Assembly: GCA_910586125.1 (NCBI GenBank)
Contig: CAJUHP010000010.1
Coordinates: forward strand, 28,134 to 92,133
DNA: 64,000 nt
Reading direction: 5' to 3'
Origin: an uncultured Lachnospiraceae bacterium
Lineage (GTDB): Bacteria; Bacillota; Clostridia; Lachnospirales; Lachnospiraceae
Of this stretch, positions 7,188 to 15,862 are shown in pieces. The stretch's first letter is position 1. Each line of letters opens with the position of its first letter. The translations under genes and the position numbers were made by a program. Below the pieces are notes generated by a model, which saw only the letters and a list, made by a program, of their open reading frames with translations, was not told the origin of the DNA and searched no databases.

Positions 7188-9590
7188 CTATAAGTGACCG
7201 CCGGCAGATGACGGCGGCAAAAGCATTTTCACCATGTCTTCGTAGGAAGCCTCCTCCGCCTCCTTCACATCAAAAAACCCCAGAGCGGCCAGCGCGGTCG
7301 TGGTTTTAGGGCCTATGCTGTAAAGGCGCTGCCGGTTCATGGCAACGGTTTCCTTCGCGGCGCGGTTCAGACGTCTGGCCGAGGAAGCGCAGGTGAAGAG
7401 AATCCCGTCATAGAGGGGCGGCTTGGGAGAAGGCGTTTCCTGAGAAGGGGAGCCCGGCAGGACAATCTCCGCTGCCTCCGCATTTTCATAAACCGCCCGC
7501 TCTTCATAATGGCATCGTCCGCTCAATATTTCTTTCAGTGAGCCCTGGCCGTCCTTTCCCCTCAGATACAGCACATGTTCGTCGGCGGAGAGGATATTCT
7601 TCAAAGCCAGCGCCAGCGCGCCGCTGTTCCAGGTATCGGGAATCAGATCCGCATAGAGGCCATGCTGCTGCAGCGAGCCGGCTGTTTTGCCGCCGATGGC
7701 GGCGATCCGGCAGCCTCCCAGATGCCGGATGTCAAGCCGGGCATCGCGCAGATTGGCAAAGAAATGCTCCACCCCGTTTTTGCTGGTGAACAGAAGCCAG
7801 TCTGTCTTCTGAAGCAGTTCCTCTGTCAGTTCGGCACGGCATGTCCGAATGGTTCCGACCGTTACCTCGTCCACGGCAGCGCCCTTCTCCCGCAGCAGTC
7901 CGGCCAGAACAGAGGGGTTGGGGCCGATGCAGGGAAGAAGATAACGGCGTCCGAACAGCGGACGGTTTTCAAAGAAATTCAGGGAATCCCGAAGCTTTAC
8001 CACATTTCCCACTACGATCAGGGCCGGGGAGGGCAGGCAGGCCCGGCTGGCCTTCTCGGCCAGGTGACGCAGATCCGAAACCAGAGTTTTCTGCTGCAGC
8101 GTCGTGGCATGGGAGATCAGCGCGGCGCCGGTATCCGCCGGCATGCCGGCGGCAAGAAGCTTTTTTGCGATTTGGGCGACCTTGTCCAGCCCCATCAGAA
8201 AAACACAGGTATCTGTTCCCCTGGCCATAGCGTGAAAATCGATGTCGGCCAGTTCGTCTCTGTGGCTGTGAGCTGTCACCACATGGAAACCGGAAGCAAT
8301 GCCCCTGTGAGTGACGGGAATACCGGCATAGGCCGGTCCGGCCAGAGCAGAACTGATGCCGGGAATCACTTCAAAGGGAACGCCGTGTTCCCACAGAGAA
8401 AGACCTTCTTCGCCGCCTCTTCCAAACACATAGTTATCGCCGCCTTTGAGCCGTACGACCCGGTTGTACTCCATACTTTTGCGGATCAGAAGCCGGTTGA
8501 TATCCTCCTGTTTCATGGTGTGATGACGGCTGGCCTTTCCGACATAAATCTTTTCGCAGGAGGGGGAGGCGTGACCGAGCAGGGTGGGGCAGGCCAGGCG
8601 GTCGTACACGATGCAGTCTGCCTGCCGGATGGCCCTTAGCCCTTTCTCTGTAATCAGTCCCGGATCGCCGGGGCCGGCTCCGACCAGCGAAACCAGCCCG
8701 GACAATTGCTGCCGGATGCGGCGGGCCGCCTCTTTTGCGAGTTCCGCAGGGATGGAGCCGGCAGTCTCGGAAAATGCCAGCTTCTTTCCGTCGGCGCTGC
8801 CGAACATGGCGCGCAGCCGGTATTCCTCCGGTCCTGTCTTCTCGCAGACGGCGCCTACCGGCATATGGCAGTCACCGCCCATGGCCTGCAGAAAATTCCG
8901 CTCAGCCGCCGCTGCGCCGGCCGTCTCCTCATCTCCGAGAGCATCCAGCAGATGACAAAGTTCCTCGTCATCCTTTCGGATCTCCAGCGCCAGAACTCCC
9001 TGAGCCGGAGCCGGCACCATCTGCCCCGGTTCGAGATAGCAGGTGATCCGGTCCTGCATTCCCAGCCGGTGCATCCCGGCCGCTGCCAGCACAATGCCGT
9101 CCAGCTTCTCCTCCTCCATTTTGCGCAGTCGGGTGTCCACATTTCCCCGGATATCCACAACCGAGAGATCCGGGCGAAGGCGAAGAAGCTGAAATTTCCG
9201 GCGGGGACTTCCGGTCCCGATGACCGCGCCCGCAGGAAGCTCGGACAGATCTTTTTTTTCCCGCAGAATCAGCACGTCTCTGGGGTCCTCTCTCTTCCAG
9301 GGCCGCGTAAAGAGAAGCCCGTCTGCCGGCAAAGCGGGCATATCCTTCATGCTGTGGACGCCGATATCCAGAGCGCCGTCTAAGAGCTGTTCCTCGATCT
9401 CACGGACAAACACGCCCTTGTCCCCGATCTGATTCAGCGGGCGGTCCTGCACGCGATCTCCGGTGGTCTGTACGGTCTGAATGATAAAGGTATGCTCCGG
9501 ATACGTTTCGGCCAGCCTGTTCTGTATGAGATGGGCCTGTACCAGAGCCAGTTTGGAGCCTCTGGTTCCGATTACAAATTGTCTGCTCAT
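7188..9590 (-). CDS. hemC-cobA-hemD: Trifunctional HemC-CobA-HemD fusion (hydroxymethylbilane synthase / uroporphyrinogen-III C-methyltransferase / synthase)
   Basis: One 800-residue chain covers three consecutive steps from porphobilinogen to precorrin-2. Residues 1-298 are HemC: VIGTRGSKLALVQAHLIQ, HSMKDMP, GTGSPRRKFQLL, and the dipyrromethane-binding Cys at 241 in AMGGDCHMPVG. Residues 300-545 are the SAM-dependent methyltransferase CobA/SUMT: SLVGAGPGDPGLITEKGL, VVRLKGGDNYVFGRGGEE and PGISSALAGPAYAGIPVTHR. Residues 555-800 are HemD: LLFTSKNGVEHFF, a central cleft, and CASSARRLNRAAKE with a GPKTTTALAALG end. All three key regions look intact. The gene starts 4 bases inside the end of hemA (ATGA overlap), so it is translationally coupled. 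CobA-HemD fusions are common in Clostridia; the added HemC is less usual. Confidence 0.95.
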   Translation of the reverse strand: MSRQFVIGTRGSKLALVQAHLIQNRLAETYPEHTFIIQTVQTTGDRVQDRPLNQIGDKGVFVREIEEQLLDGALDIGVHSMKDMPALPADGLLFTRPWKREDPRDVLILREKKDLSELPAGAVIGTGSPRRKFQLLRLRPDLSVVDIRGNVDTRLRKMEEEKLDGIVLAAAGMHRLGMQDRITCYLEPGQMVPAPAQGVLALEIRKDDEELCHLLDALGDEETAGAAAAERNFLQAMGGDCHMPVGAVCEKTGPEEYRLRAMFGSADGKKLAFSETAGSIPAELAKEAARRIRQQLSGLVSLVGAGPGDPGLITEKGLRAIRQADCIVYDRLACPTLLGHASPSCEKIYVGKASRHHTMKQEDINRLLIRKSMEYNRVVRLKGGDNYVFGRGGEEGLSLWEHGVPFEVIPGISSALAGPAYAGIPVTHRGIASGFHVVTAHSHRDELADIDFHAMARGTDTCVFLMGLDKVAQIAKKLLAAGMPADTGAALISHATTLQQKTLVSDLRHLAEKASRACLPSPALIVVGNVVKLRDSLNFFENRPLFGRRYLLPCIGPNPSVLAGLLREKGAAVDEVTVGTIRTCRAELTEELLQKTDWLLFTSKNGVEHFFANLRDARLDIRHLGGCRIAAIGGKTAGSLQQHGLYADLIPDTWNSGALALALKNILSADEHVLYLRGKDGQGSLKEILSGRCHYEERAVYENAEAAEIVLPGSPSQETPSPKPPLYDGILFTCASSARRLNRAAKETVAMNRQRLYSIGPKTTTALAALGFFDVKEAEEASYEDMVKMLLPPSSAGGHL

Positions 9591-10852
9591 TTTTCTTCTC
9601 CTTCCGGCGCGTTTGACTCCTGTTGTCCAAGCTGAAACAATTGCTCCACGACAGAGCGGATCTCATCCTGCCGCTTGGCGGATTGCAGATGCTTCAGCTC
9701 CTGAATCGGTTCCCGCAAAAGGCGCTGCAGCGATGCGTTCAGGACTTTGCGCAGCAATTTTTGTTCTCTGGCGGTGAGTGTCATTTTTCGGTTCAGATAA
9801 GAGAAGCTGTCCTCGACAATCTCGCCGCAGCGCTGCTGCAGAGAGCAGATCGTAGAATCCATACGGCTCTGCATCAGCCACGCTTCGGTTTCATCCAGGG
9901 CCTGTTCGATAAAGCGGCGGCTTTCCTCCACCAGCCGCTCCCGCTCGCGGAGATTTTCCTGAACCGTAGTCTGGAGGCTGTCCAGATTGATCAGGCACAC
10001 CAACGGATTTTCGGCAAGCGCCATATCCACGTCCCTGGGCGCCGCAAGATCCAGAAAGGTTATGGGCCGCGCCGGTTGAAATTCTTCCCGGCGTACCACC
10101 AGATGGGGGGAAGCGGTGGCCGTGACAACAATATCGCAGGCCGCCATCTCCTCATAGCGCTGTTCATACCCAATGACACGCATCTGCGGGAATTCTCCGC
10201 GCAGCCTGGCGGCGTGTGACAGCGTTCGGCTGCAGACGGTCACAAGGCCGGCTTGTCCGTCATAGAGATAGCGCAGAGCCAGCACGGCGGTTTTGCCGCT
10301 GCCGATCAAAAGAACACGCTTTCCGGCGATACCGCAGAGCTCGTCCAGGCGGCGGATACCGACATAGCCGACGCTCAGAGGTCTTTCACTGATTCTTAAC
10401 TCCGTCTTTATCTTCTTGGCACAGGTCACGGCGTCGCGGACGACGCGGTTCAGCTCTTTTTTACTGTAGCCCATGGTCCGGGCAAAGTCGGCGGCCTCTT
10501 TTACCTGGCCCAGAATCTGGTCCTCACCCAGCACCAGGGATTCCAGGCCGGCGGCAATCCGAAACAGGCCGGCCATTGCCTGGCGTCCCTGCCGCTGGCT
10601 CAGGCACTCAGAGAGAGAAACCTGGGAAAACATATCCTGGTAGATGCGACGCATGGCCTGCGGCTGCCCGGTATCGGAATAAAAATAGTAAACTTCGCTG
10701 CGGTTGCAGGTGGACAGCACCATACACTGATCGACGCCGGCCTTCTCGGCCTGCTGGAAAAATGCCAGCTTCATAGCGTCGGTGAAGGAGGTCTGATCCC
10801 GGATGTCCAGTCCCGCTTTTTTGTAATTTACTCCCAGAAAGCCAAATTCCAT
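9587..10852 (-). CDS. hemA: Glutamyl-tRNA reductase
   Basis: Reduces glutamyl-tRNA(Glu) with NADPH to glutamate-1-semialdehyde, the first committed step of C5-route tetrapyrrole synthesis. The catalytic Cys49 lies in VLSTCNRSEVYYF. The NADPH domain shows VLLIGSGKTAVLALRYL, and the middle contains LFRIAAGLESLVLGEDQILG, the family signature. The helical dimerisation tail from about residue 300 is rich in Glu and Arg, as expected. The length of 421 residues is normal. It is the first gene of a two-gene unit with the HemC-CobA-HemD fusion and lies downstream of a probable terminator that closes the transporter gene. I see no clear promoter in the 132-base gap. Confidence 0.95.
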   Translation of the reverse strand: MEFGFLGVNYKKAGLDIRDQTSFTDAMKLAFFQQAEKAGVDQCMVLSTCNRSEVYYFYSDTGQPQAMRRIYQDMFSQVSLSECLSQRQGRQAMAGLFRIAAGLESLVLGEDQILGQVKEAADFARTMGYSKKELNRVVRDAVTCAKKIKTELRISERPLSVGYVGIRRLDELCGIAGKRVLLIGSGKTAVLALRYLYDGQAGLVTVCSRTLSHAARLRGEFPQMRVIGYEQRYEEMAACDIVVTATASPHLVVRREEFQPARPITFLDLAAPRDVDMALAENPLVCLINLDSLQTTVQENLRERERLVEESRRFIEQALDETEAWLMQSRMDSTICSLQQRCGEIVEDSFSYLNRKMTLTAREQKLLRKVLNASLQRLLREPIQELKHLQSAKRQDEIRSVVEQLFQLGQQESNAPEGEEK

Positions 10853-10928
10853 GCGTTTGTTCCTCTTTTCTATTTTGACAGTATGATTAGCCGCACTTGT
10901 CTTTCCGGATCTTCGCGGCAGTGTGATT

Positions 10929-10976
10929 CCTCAAAAAAGAGGCCGCATCCGGCAGCCCCTTTCCACTGTGCGGCAA
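10929..10976 (-). terminator. Probable Rho-independent terminator after the YeiH-type gene
   Basis: On the minus strand a GCCGCA/TGCGGC stem (10942-10974) is followed by CCTCTTTTTT. It would separate the sulfite-reductase transcript from hemA. The stem is short at its base, so this is moderate evidence. Confidence 0.5.
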
Positions 10977-10984
10977 GACCGCTT

Positions 10985-12040
10985 CTACCCGATATATCCT
11001 GCAAAGAGGAAGGTAAAGAGATACGAAGCGGCGGCCACGCAGGCCCAGGTGATTCCGCCCAGGGCAATCGGCTTTAAGCCCTTGGAGAATACATCCTTAA
11101 ACTTGATCTTAAAGCCGACGCCGGCCAGAGCGGAGGCAAACAGGAATTTGCTGGCGGTCTGCATCAGGCTGACGCCCTTGTCGCTGAACGCGCCGAATGT
11201 GTTCAGTCCGGCCATAACGATAAACCAGAGGATGAACATGGGGAATGTTTTGCGCACAACGGCAAAAATGCTGTCGCCGCTGCCGGCCTCGCCGTTCTTC
11301 TTCGCATCCTTTGCCATCAAAACAGTCCAGGCAATGGCGACAAAAATCAGCATGGTGGTGCGCACCAGCTTTACATTCAGGGCGCCGTTGAAATCCGGGT
11401 TGTTGATCATGGCCTGGAAGGTGGCCTGAGCGCCCGCCACGGAAGAGGTATCGTTGATGGCCGTACCGGCTACAAAGGCAAACTGATTGTCGGTAAAGCC
11501 GATGGCCGACGCGATGTAGGGATAGGAGAACGCCGATATGGTGTCAAACAAAAAGATTGCCGCCATGCCGAACGCAATCTCCGCGTCGGTCGCCTTAATA
11601 ATACGGCTGAGGGTGGCGATTGCCGTGCCGCCGCAGATGCAGGTGCCGCCTCCCACCAGGACGGAGGTATTCTTGGTCACGCCGATCTTTTTGCCGATCA
11701 GCAGAGCCGCGCCGAAGGACAGAAAGATATTGAAGATAATCAGGGGCAGAGCCTTGACGCCCGTGCCCAGGATCGAGGCGAAACTCAAGGTGCCGCCGGT
11801 CAGAATAATGCCCCAGTTCAGGAATTGTTTGCTGCAGTAGGTAGTTCCCTCTTTAAATCCCTTATCAAGAGTGGGAATCATATTGCAGATAATCATGGAG
11901 ACGAGCAGAGCCACCATGGGACCGCCCATGACAACGCGGTCAAACAACGCTTTTTGCAGATCGGTTGACTTGGTAGCCAGCAGGCCGATCAGCAGGCACA
12001 AAAGAATTGCGCCGGTTTTTTTCTTGGAATTCATACTCAT
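10985..12040 (-). CDS. YeiH/UPF0324 family membrane transporter (putative sulfate/sulfite exporter)
   Basis: A 351-residue integral membrane protein with about 10 hydrophobic segments. The family signature is visible as VLVGGGTCICGGTAIATLSR and the second half as VAGTAINDTSSVAGAQATF. These are the paired re-entrant motifs of the putative sulfate exporter (PSE) family, whose members have been linked to sulfite, sulfonate-derived sulfite or cyanide/sulfide handling. It is the third gene of a minus-strand unit with a siroheme sulfite reductase and a CoA-disulfide-reductase-like flavoprotein, so transport of sulfite or a reduced sulfur product is a reasonable inference. Direction and substrate cannot be read from sequence. 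Confidence 0.8.
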   Translation of the reverse strand: MSMNSKKKTGAILLCLLIGLLATKSTDLQKALFDRVVMGGPMVALLVSMIICNMIPTLDKGFKEGTTYCSKQFLNWGIILTGGTLSFASILGTGVKALPLIIFNIFLSFGAALLIGKKIGVTKNTSVLVGGGTCICGGTAIATLSRIIKATDAEIAFGMAAIFLFDTISAFSYPYIASAIGFTDNQFAFVAGTAINDTSSVAGAQATFQAMINNPDFNGALNVKLVRTTMLIFVAIAWTVLMAKDAKKNGEAGSGDSIFAVVRKTFPMFILWFIVMAGLNTFGAFSDKGVSLMQTASKFLFASALAGVGFKIKFKDVFSKGLKPIALGGITWACVAAASYLFTFLFAGYIG

Positions 12041-12212
12041 TACCTCTTATTGTATTCGGCTTTGGAGCCAGGCAAAATAGCGATGGCGTGCCTGAAAATG
12101 CTTTCCGACTGCTCTTTCAGGCGCTTTCTAGGCTGTGACAGAGCGCCGGCCGCTTTGCTGCGGCCGGCTTTTATGGAAACAGTAATCATGCAGACCGGTG
12201 AGCCGGGGGCGA

Positions 12213-13163
12213 TCAGCAGGTCGCGCCTCCTACCAGATGCAGTTTGGCGTCCAGGATCTCCTGTTTTCTCTCCAGCAGATCGTTGGACAGAAGCTGCCTT
12301 TCCACCTCCTCAAAACCGATGCGGGCGATTGTGTCGGCAAAGCGCTCGCCGGTCTTGCCCTGCTCGCGGAACAGAAGAATGGCTTTTTCCACGGTGTCCA
12401 GCATCTCTTCCTCAGAGGTGAAGATTTTGGACAGGGGACGGCCGTGCGCCGTCTTTTTGCCCCAGCGGCCTCCGATGTAGATTTTGAAGCCGGGAGTCCC
12501 CTCCTCGATGACGTCAAACGGACATTTCGCGACACAGCGGCCGCAGTTGTTGCAGACTTCCGTATCCAGGACAATCTCGCCGTCTTCCATCTTGGCCGCT
12601 CCCATAGGACAGGCTGTCTCCACCTGGCATTTCTTGCAGCCGTTGCACAGATCCGCGTCCACATTGGGGATCAACTGGCCGATGATGCCCAGATCATTTA
12701 AGTCCGGCTTTACGCAGTTGTTGGGGCAGCCGCCGGTGGCGATCTTGAACTTGTGCGGCAGCTTTACCGTGTGATACCCTTTGTAGAAGCGCTCGTGGAT
12801 CGTCTCGGACAGCGCAAACGTGTCGTAGAGTCCGTACTGGCAGGTGGTTCCCTTGCAGGCCACAACCGGGCGGACCAGAGAGCCGGTGCCGCCGGTTTCG
12901 AGACCGGCTTTGGCGATATACTCGCGGAATGGTTCAATGTTGTCATAGTGAACGCCTCTCACCTCCACGGTCAGGCGCGTGGTGAATTCCACGTCGCCGT
13001 TGCCGAATTTCTCAGCGGCCTCAGCGATGACTTTAGCCTGTTCGGCGGTAATCTTGCCGTTTATCGTGATAATACGGGCGTTGAAGCAGTCGGTTCCCTT
13101 GTTGTTTAAAAAGCCGAGCGCCTTGACTTTCTTGATCTCATCGGGTTTTAATGTGCATGCCAT
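12213..13163 (-). CDS. Siroheme/[4Fe-4S] sulfite (or nitrite) reductase with ferredoxin domain, AsrC-like
   Basis: A compact 316-residue reductase. Residues 1-75 form the ferredoxin-like half-domain seen in nitrite/sulfite reductases (TTRLTVEVRGV). The siroheme-[4Fe-4S] domain carries VACKGTTCQYGLYDT and TGGCPNNCVKPDLND, the two Cys pairs that hold the cluster and siroheme. Two [4Fe-4S] ferredoxin motifs follow: CNGCKKCQVETACP and CNNCGRCVAKCP. This matches AsrC-type and small methanogen/clostridial sulfite reductases, which reduce sulfite to sulfide in the cytoplasm with six electrons. The first Cys pair is spaced C-x4-C, where x5 is usual. It is followed on the strand by a YeiH-type transporter and preceded by a NAD(P)H flavoprotein that may feed electrons. 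Siroheme genes on both sides support the cofactor. Nitrite as substrate is not excluded. Confidence 0.85.
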   Translation of the reverse strand: MACTLKPDEIKKVKALGFLNNKGTDCFNARIITINGKITAEQAKVIAEAAEKFGNGDVEFTTRLTVEVRGVHYDNIEPFREYIAKAGLETGGTGSLVRPVVACKGTTCQYGLYDTFALSETIHERFYKGYHTVKLPHKFKIATGGCPNNCVKPDLNDLGIIGQLIPNVDADLCNGCKKCQVETACPMGAAKMEDGEIVLDTEVCNNCGRCVAKCPFDVIEEGTPGFKIYIGGRWGKKTAHGRPLSKIFTSEEEMLDTVEKAILLFREQGKTGERFADTIARIGFEEVERQLLSNDLLERKQEILDAKLHLVGGATC

Positions 13164-13219
13164 AATCGTTCTCCTTTTATACTTTGGTGGTGCGCCAAAC
13201 GGCGCACAGGGGGTAAGGT

Positions 13220-14845
13220 TTAAGCTTCCACGTCGCTGAAGGTGATGCCGCCTTCCAATACTCTGGTATTTTGATATCCGTAGTGCTTCAGCCGGTTCTG
13301 GAGCAGGTAGGCTCTCTTGCCCTTATTGCAGACCAGAAGGATCTTCTCGTCCGGATTCAGGCCGTCCACCGGGCCTTCGACCGAGGTCAGATCGACATAG
13401 GGCGCGCCCGCAATCGAGGGGACCAGGCAGGCGTCCACAACCTTGTAGCCTTCGGCTTCTCCGGCAGCATACTGAGCCGGCGTGAAGGTCTCAAATTTGC
13501 CGTTGATCTTGTTCATCAGTATGTTCAGCGTGTTGGCGAACGGATGAATGGCGGTGGAGAACGGAGGCGCATAGGCCAGATCCATGTCGGCTAAGTCGGT
13601 CAGGGTGGCCTTCATCATGATACCGGTGACAGCCACGTCCACGACTTTATCTACAGCGCCGGAGCCCAGGACCTGCACGCCCAGCAGCTTCAGAGAAGCC
13701 CGATCCGCGATCATCTTGATGATGAAGGTGCTGGCGTCGGGATAGTAGTGGGCCTTGTCGTCCACCACCGTGACGACGCTGACCGGATCGTAACCTTCTG
13801 ACGCAGCCTGGGCCTCGGTGAGTCCGGTCCGGCCCACGTTGAGTCCGGGCAGCTTGCAGACGGCGGTGGCCAGAGCGCCGCGATATCCCAGTCTGGCTCC
13901 CATGATGTTCTGGGCGATCAGACGTCCGTCGATGTTGGCCGTGGAGCCCATAGGGGACCAGGCGGCCTTGCCGGTCATGGCGTTATGTACCATCGCGCAG
14001 TCGCCGGCCGCATAGATGTCGGGAAGATTGGTTTCGCCGTACTCATTGGTGAGGATCGTTCCCTTGAACATCTCGATGCCGGAATCCGCCAGAAACGCGG
14101 TATTGGGCCGGATGCCGGCGCTCAAGACCACCAGATCGGCCTTGTAGGTTTTCTTGCTGGTGACGACCTTTTCCACCTTGCTGCCGCTTCCCTCCAGAGC
14201 GGTCACGGCCACGCCGGTGATCACCGGAATGCCGCTCTCCTGAAGCTTACCCTCGGCGTAGGCGGCCATCTCCGGGTCAAAGCCGGGCAGAGCCTGGGGA
14301 GCCATATCCAGCACAAAGGGGCGGATGCCCTGAAGCTTTAAGTTTTCTGCGATCTCCAGGCCGATATAGCCGGCACCCACGACGACCGCCTTCTTGATAT
14401 TGCCGGAATCCACCGCATCGCGCAGGCGCACGGCATCCTCCGGGGTCCTCATGAAAAACACGTTTTCCAGATCGCAGCCCTCGATGGGGGGCTTGACAGG
14501 GCTGGCGCCCACAGCGATCACCAGCTTGTCATAGCCGTAGACCGTTTCCTCACCGGTCTTTAAATCGACAGCGGTCACTTTCTTGGATGCCGGGTCAACC
14601 TTGGTGGCTTCCACCTCGGTCAGCACCTTGGCTCCGGTCAGCTTGGCGTACTTCTCCGGCGTGTTTACGATCAGTTGAGCTCTCTCCTCGATCACATGGC
14701 CCACATAGTAGGGAAGTCCGCAGCCGGCATAGGAAATATTTTTTCCCTTGTTCAGTACAGTGACTTCGTTGCCGCGGTCTTCCCGCATCAGCTTAGCGGC
14801 GATTTTGGTTCCGGCGGCAACCCCGCCCAATACCAATACCTTCAT
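13220..14845 (-). CDS. FAD-dependent CoA-disulfide/persulfide reductase with C-terminal rhodanese domain
   Basis: Pyridine nucleotide-disulfide oxidoreductase of 541 residues. An N-terminal FAD motif (VLVLGGVAAGTKIAAKL) is followed by single-Cys active-site motif SYAGCGLPYYVG (Cys42), typical of CoA-disulfide reductases and NADH-dependent persulfide reductases. The NAD(P)H site is AVVVGAGYIGLEIAENL, and the FAD-binding end is LPDIYAAGDCAMVHNA. The C-terminal 90 residues are a rhodanese-like domain with a candidate catalytic Cys at about 506 (LLVCNKGKRAYLLQNRL). Relatives reduce CoA persulfide, polysulfide or CoA disulfide. It is the first gene of the unit with the sulfite reductase and lies divergent from a LysR regulator, so a role in sulfur reduction is likely. 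Confidence 0.88.
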   Translation of the reverse strand: MKVLVLGGVAAGTKIAAKLMREDRGNEVTVLNKGKNISYAGCGLPYYVGHVIEERAQLIVNTPEKYAKLTGAKVLTEVEATKVDPASKKVTAVDLKTGEETVYGYDKLVIAVGASPVKPPIEGCDLENVFFMRTPEDAVRLRDAVDSGNIKKAVVVGAGYIGLEIAENLKLQGIRPFVLDMAPQALPGFDPEMAAYAEGKLQESGIPVITGVAVTALEGSGSKVEKVVTSKKTYKADLVVLSAGIRPNTAFLADSGIEMFKGTILTNEYGETNLPDIYAAGDCAMVHNAMTGKAAWSPMGSTANIDGRLIAQNIMGARLGYRGALATAVCKLPGLNVGRTGLTEAQAASEGYDPVSVVTVVDDKAHYYPDASTFIIKMIADRASLKLLGVQVLGSGAVDKVVDVAVTGIMMKATLTDLADMDLAYAPPFSTAIHPFANTLNILMNKINGKFETFTPAQYAAGEAEGYKVVDACLVPSIAGAPYVDLTSVEGPVDGLNPDEKILLVCNKGKRAYLLQNRLKHYGYQNTRVLEGGITFSDVEA

Positions 14846-14889
14846 GTTTTACCTCCTGTTTTTGTATAGAATCGACAAAGTTTGCCATG

Positions 14890-14933
14890 ATATTATCTTA
14901 GCACTTGCAAAGCTTTCCGTAAAATAGTATTAT
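14890..14933. promoter_or_regulatory. Divergent promoter region, LysR gene / sulfite-reduction genes
   Basis: Towards the LysR gene, TTGCAA (14905) is 17 bases from TATTAT (14928). On the opposite strand TTTACG and TAAGAT are also 17 bases apart over the same stretch. The two face-to-face promoters overlap, the usual layout for a LysR regulator that controls both itself and its divergent target. No experimental support. Confidence 0.5.
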
Positions 14934-14974
14934 TCAAATGGATAGATAGGAATTTTACTATAGGAGGAAGAAAT

Positions 14975-15862
14975 GTGGCGACATTAAAACAATTGAAGAT
15001 ATTTATCGCTGTGGCAGAGTACGGAAAAATGAATGAGGCAGCCAGAAGGCTTTACATATCTCAGCCCACGGTCAGTCAGATCATCTCAGATTTGGAAGCG
15101 GAGTACCAGACCAAGCTGTTTGAGAGACTTCCCCGAGAACTGCGGATCACGGCGGCAGGACAGATCCTTCTCAGTAATGCCAGGGAGATGGTATCCATTC
15201 ATGAGCATTTGGAACAGTCGATGAAGAATATCAATTCCCACCGGCCTCTGCGGATTGGAGCCACGCTGACCATAGGCAACACCATGATGGGAGGGCTGAT
15301 CCGGAAGCTGTCAGACCAGTATCCGGATATCGACGCCACGGTGTTTGTGGAGAATACCCGGATTATTGAGCACCGATTGATTCACAATGAGCTGGACGTG
15401 GCTTTGGTGGAGGGGATCATTCTCAGGGAAACCATTGTCACCATGCCGGTGCTGGAGGATTCGATGTGCTTAATCTGCGGGCCGGGCCATCCGTTTGCCT
15501 CCCGCGCAAGCGTTACCATCGGGGAGCTGCAGAATCAGAATTTTATCATGCGGGAGAAGGGGAGCGGTACCAGGGCAATCTTTGAGAATATCATGCTGAC
15601 CAACCACATTCCCTTTTTTACCAAGTGGGAGTGCAGCAGCGGTACCGCGATCATCGACGCGGTGCGCCATGACCTGGGGCTGGGGGTTTTGTCCCGCCGC
15701 TGTATCCCGCAGGCCGTGGCGCGAAAAGAAATCTTTGCGGTGCCGGTGGAGGGCGTATCCATGAAGCGGTATTTTTATCTGTGCCGCAATCAGAGCCATC
15801 CGGTCAACACCCAGATCAAAGATTTTGAGAAGGTGGTGGAGGAGAGCCGGGAGGATCAGTGA
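14975..15862 (+). CDS. LysR family transcriptional regulator (CysL/CbbR-like)
   Basis: The N-terminal winged helix-turn-helix is canonical: TLKQLKIFIAVAEYGKMNEA, then ARRLYISQPTVSQIISDLEA. A two-lobe periplasmic-binding-protein-like effector domain follows (PLRIGATLTIGNTMMGGLI, LDVALVEGII). The 295-residue length is normal. The start is GTG at 14975 with TAGGAGGA 6-8 bases upstream; an ATG two bases earlier is out of frame and reads only four codons. It is divergent from the sulfite reductase genes, so it probably activates them in response to a sulfur metabolite such as O-acetylserine or sulfite. That effector is inferred. Its 3' end overlaps the convergent hemL gene by 7 bases. Confidence 0.92.
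   Translation: MATLKQLKIFIAVAEYGKMNEAARRLYISQPTVSQIISDLEAEYQTKLFERLPRELRITAAGQILLSNAREMVSIHEHLEQSMKNINSHRPLRIGATLTIGNTMMGGLIRKLSDQYPDIDATVFVENTRIIEHRLIHNELDVALVEGIILRETIVTMPVLEDSMCLICGPGHPFASRASVTIGELQNQNFIMREKGSGTRAIFENIMLTNHIPFFTKWECSSGTAIIDAVRHDLGLGVLSRRCIPQAVARKEIFAVPVEGVSMKRYFYLCRNQSHPVNTQIKDFEKVVEESREDQ

Noticed and set aside
7575..8639. Open frame of 354 codons on the plus strand
   Set aside because: It is antisense to the HemC-CobA-HemD gene, whose motifs are unambiguous; no domain is visible in the opposite frame.
12145..12172. GCCGGCCGC/GCGGCCGGC hairpin followed by TTTT
   Set aside because: The T run is on the plus strand while the flanking genes are both on the minus strand, so it cannot end their transcripts; no plus-strand gene precedes it.
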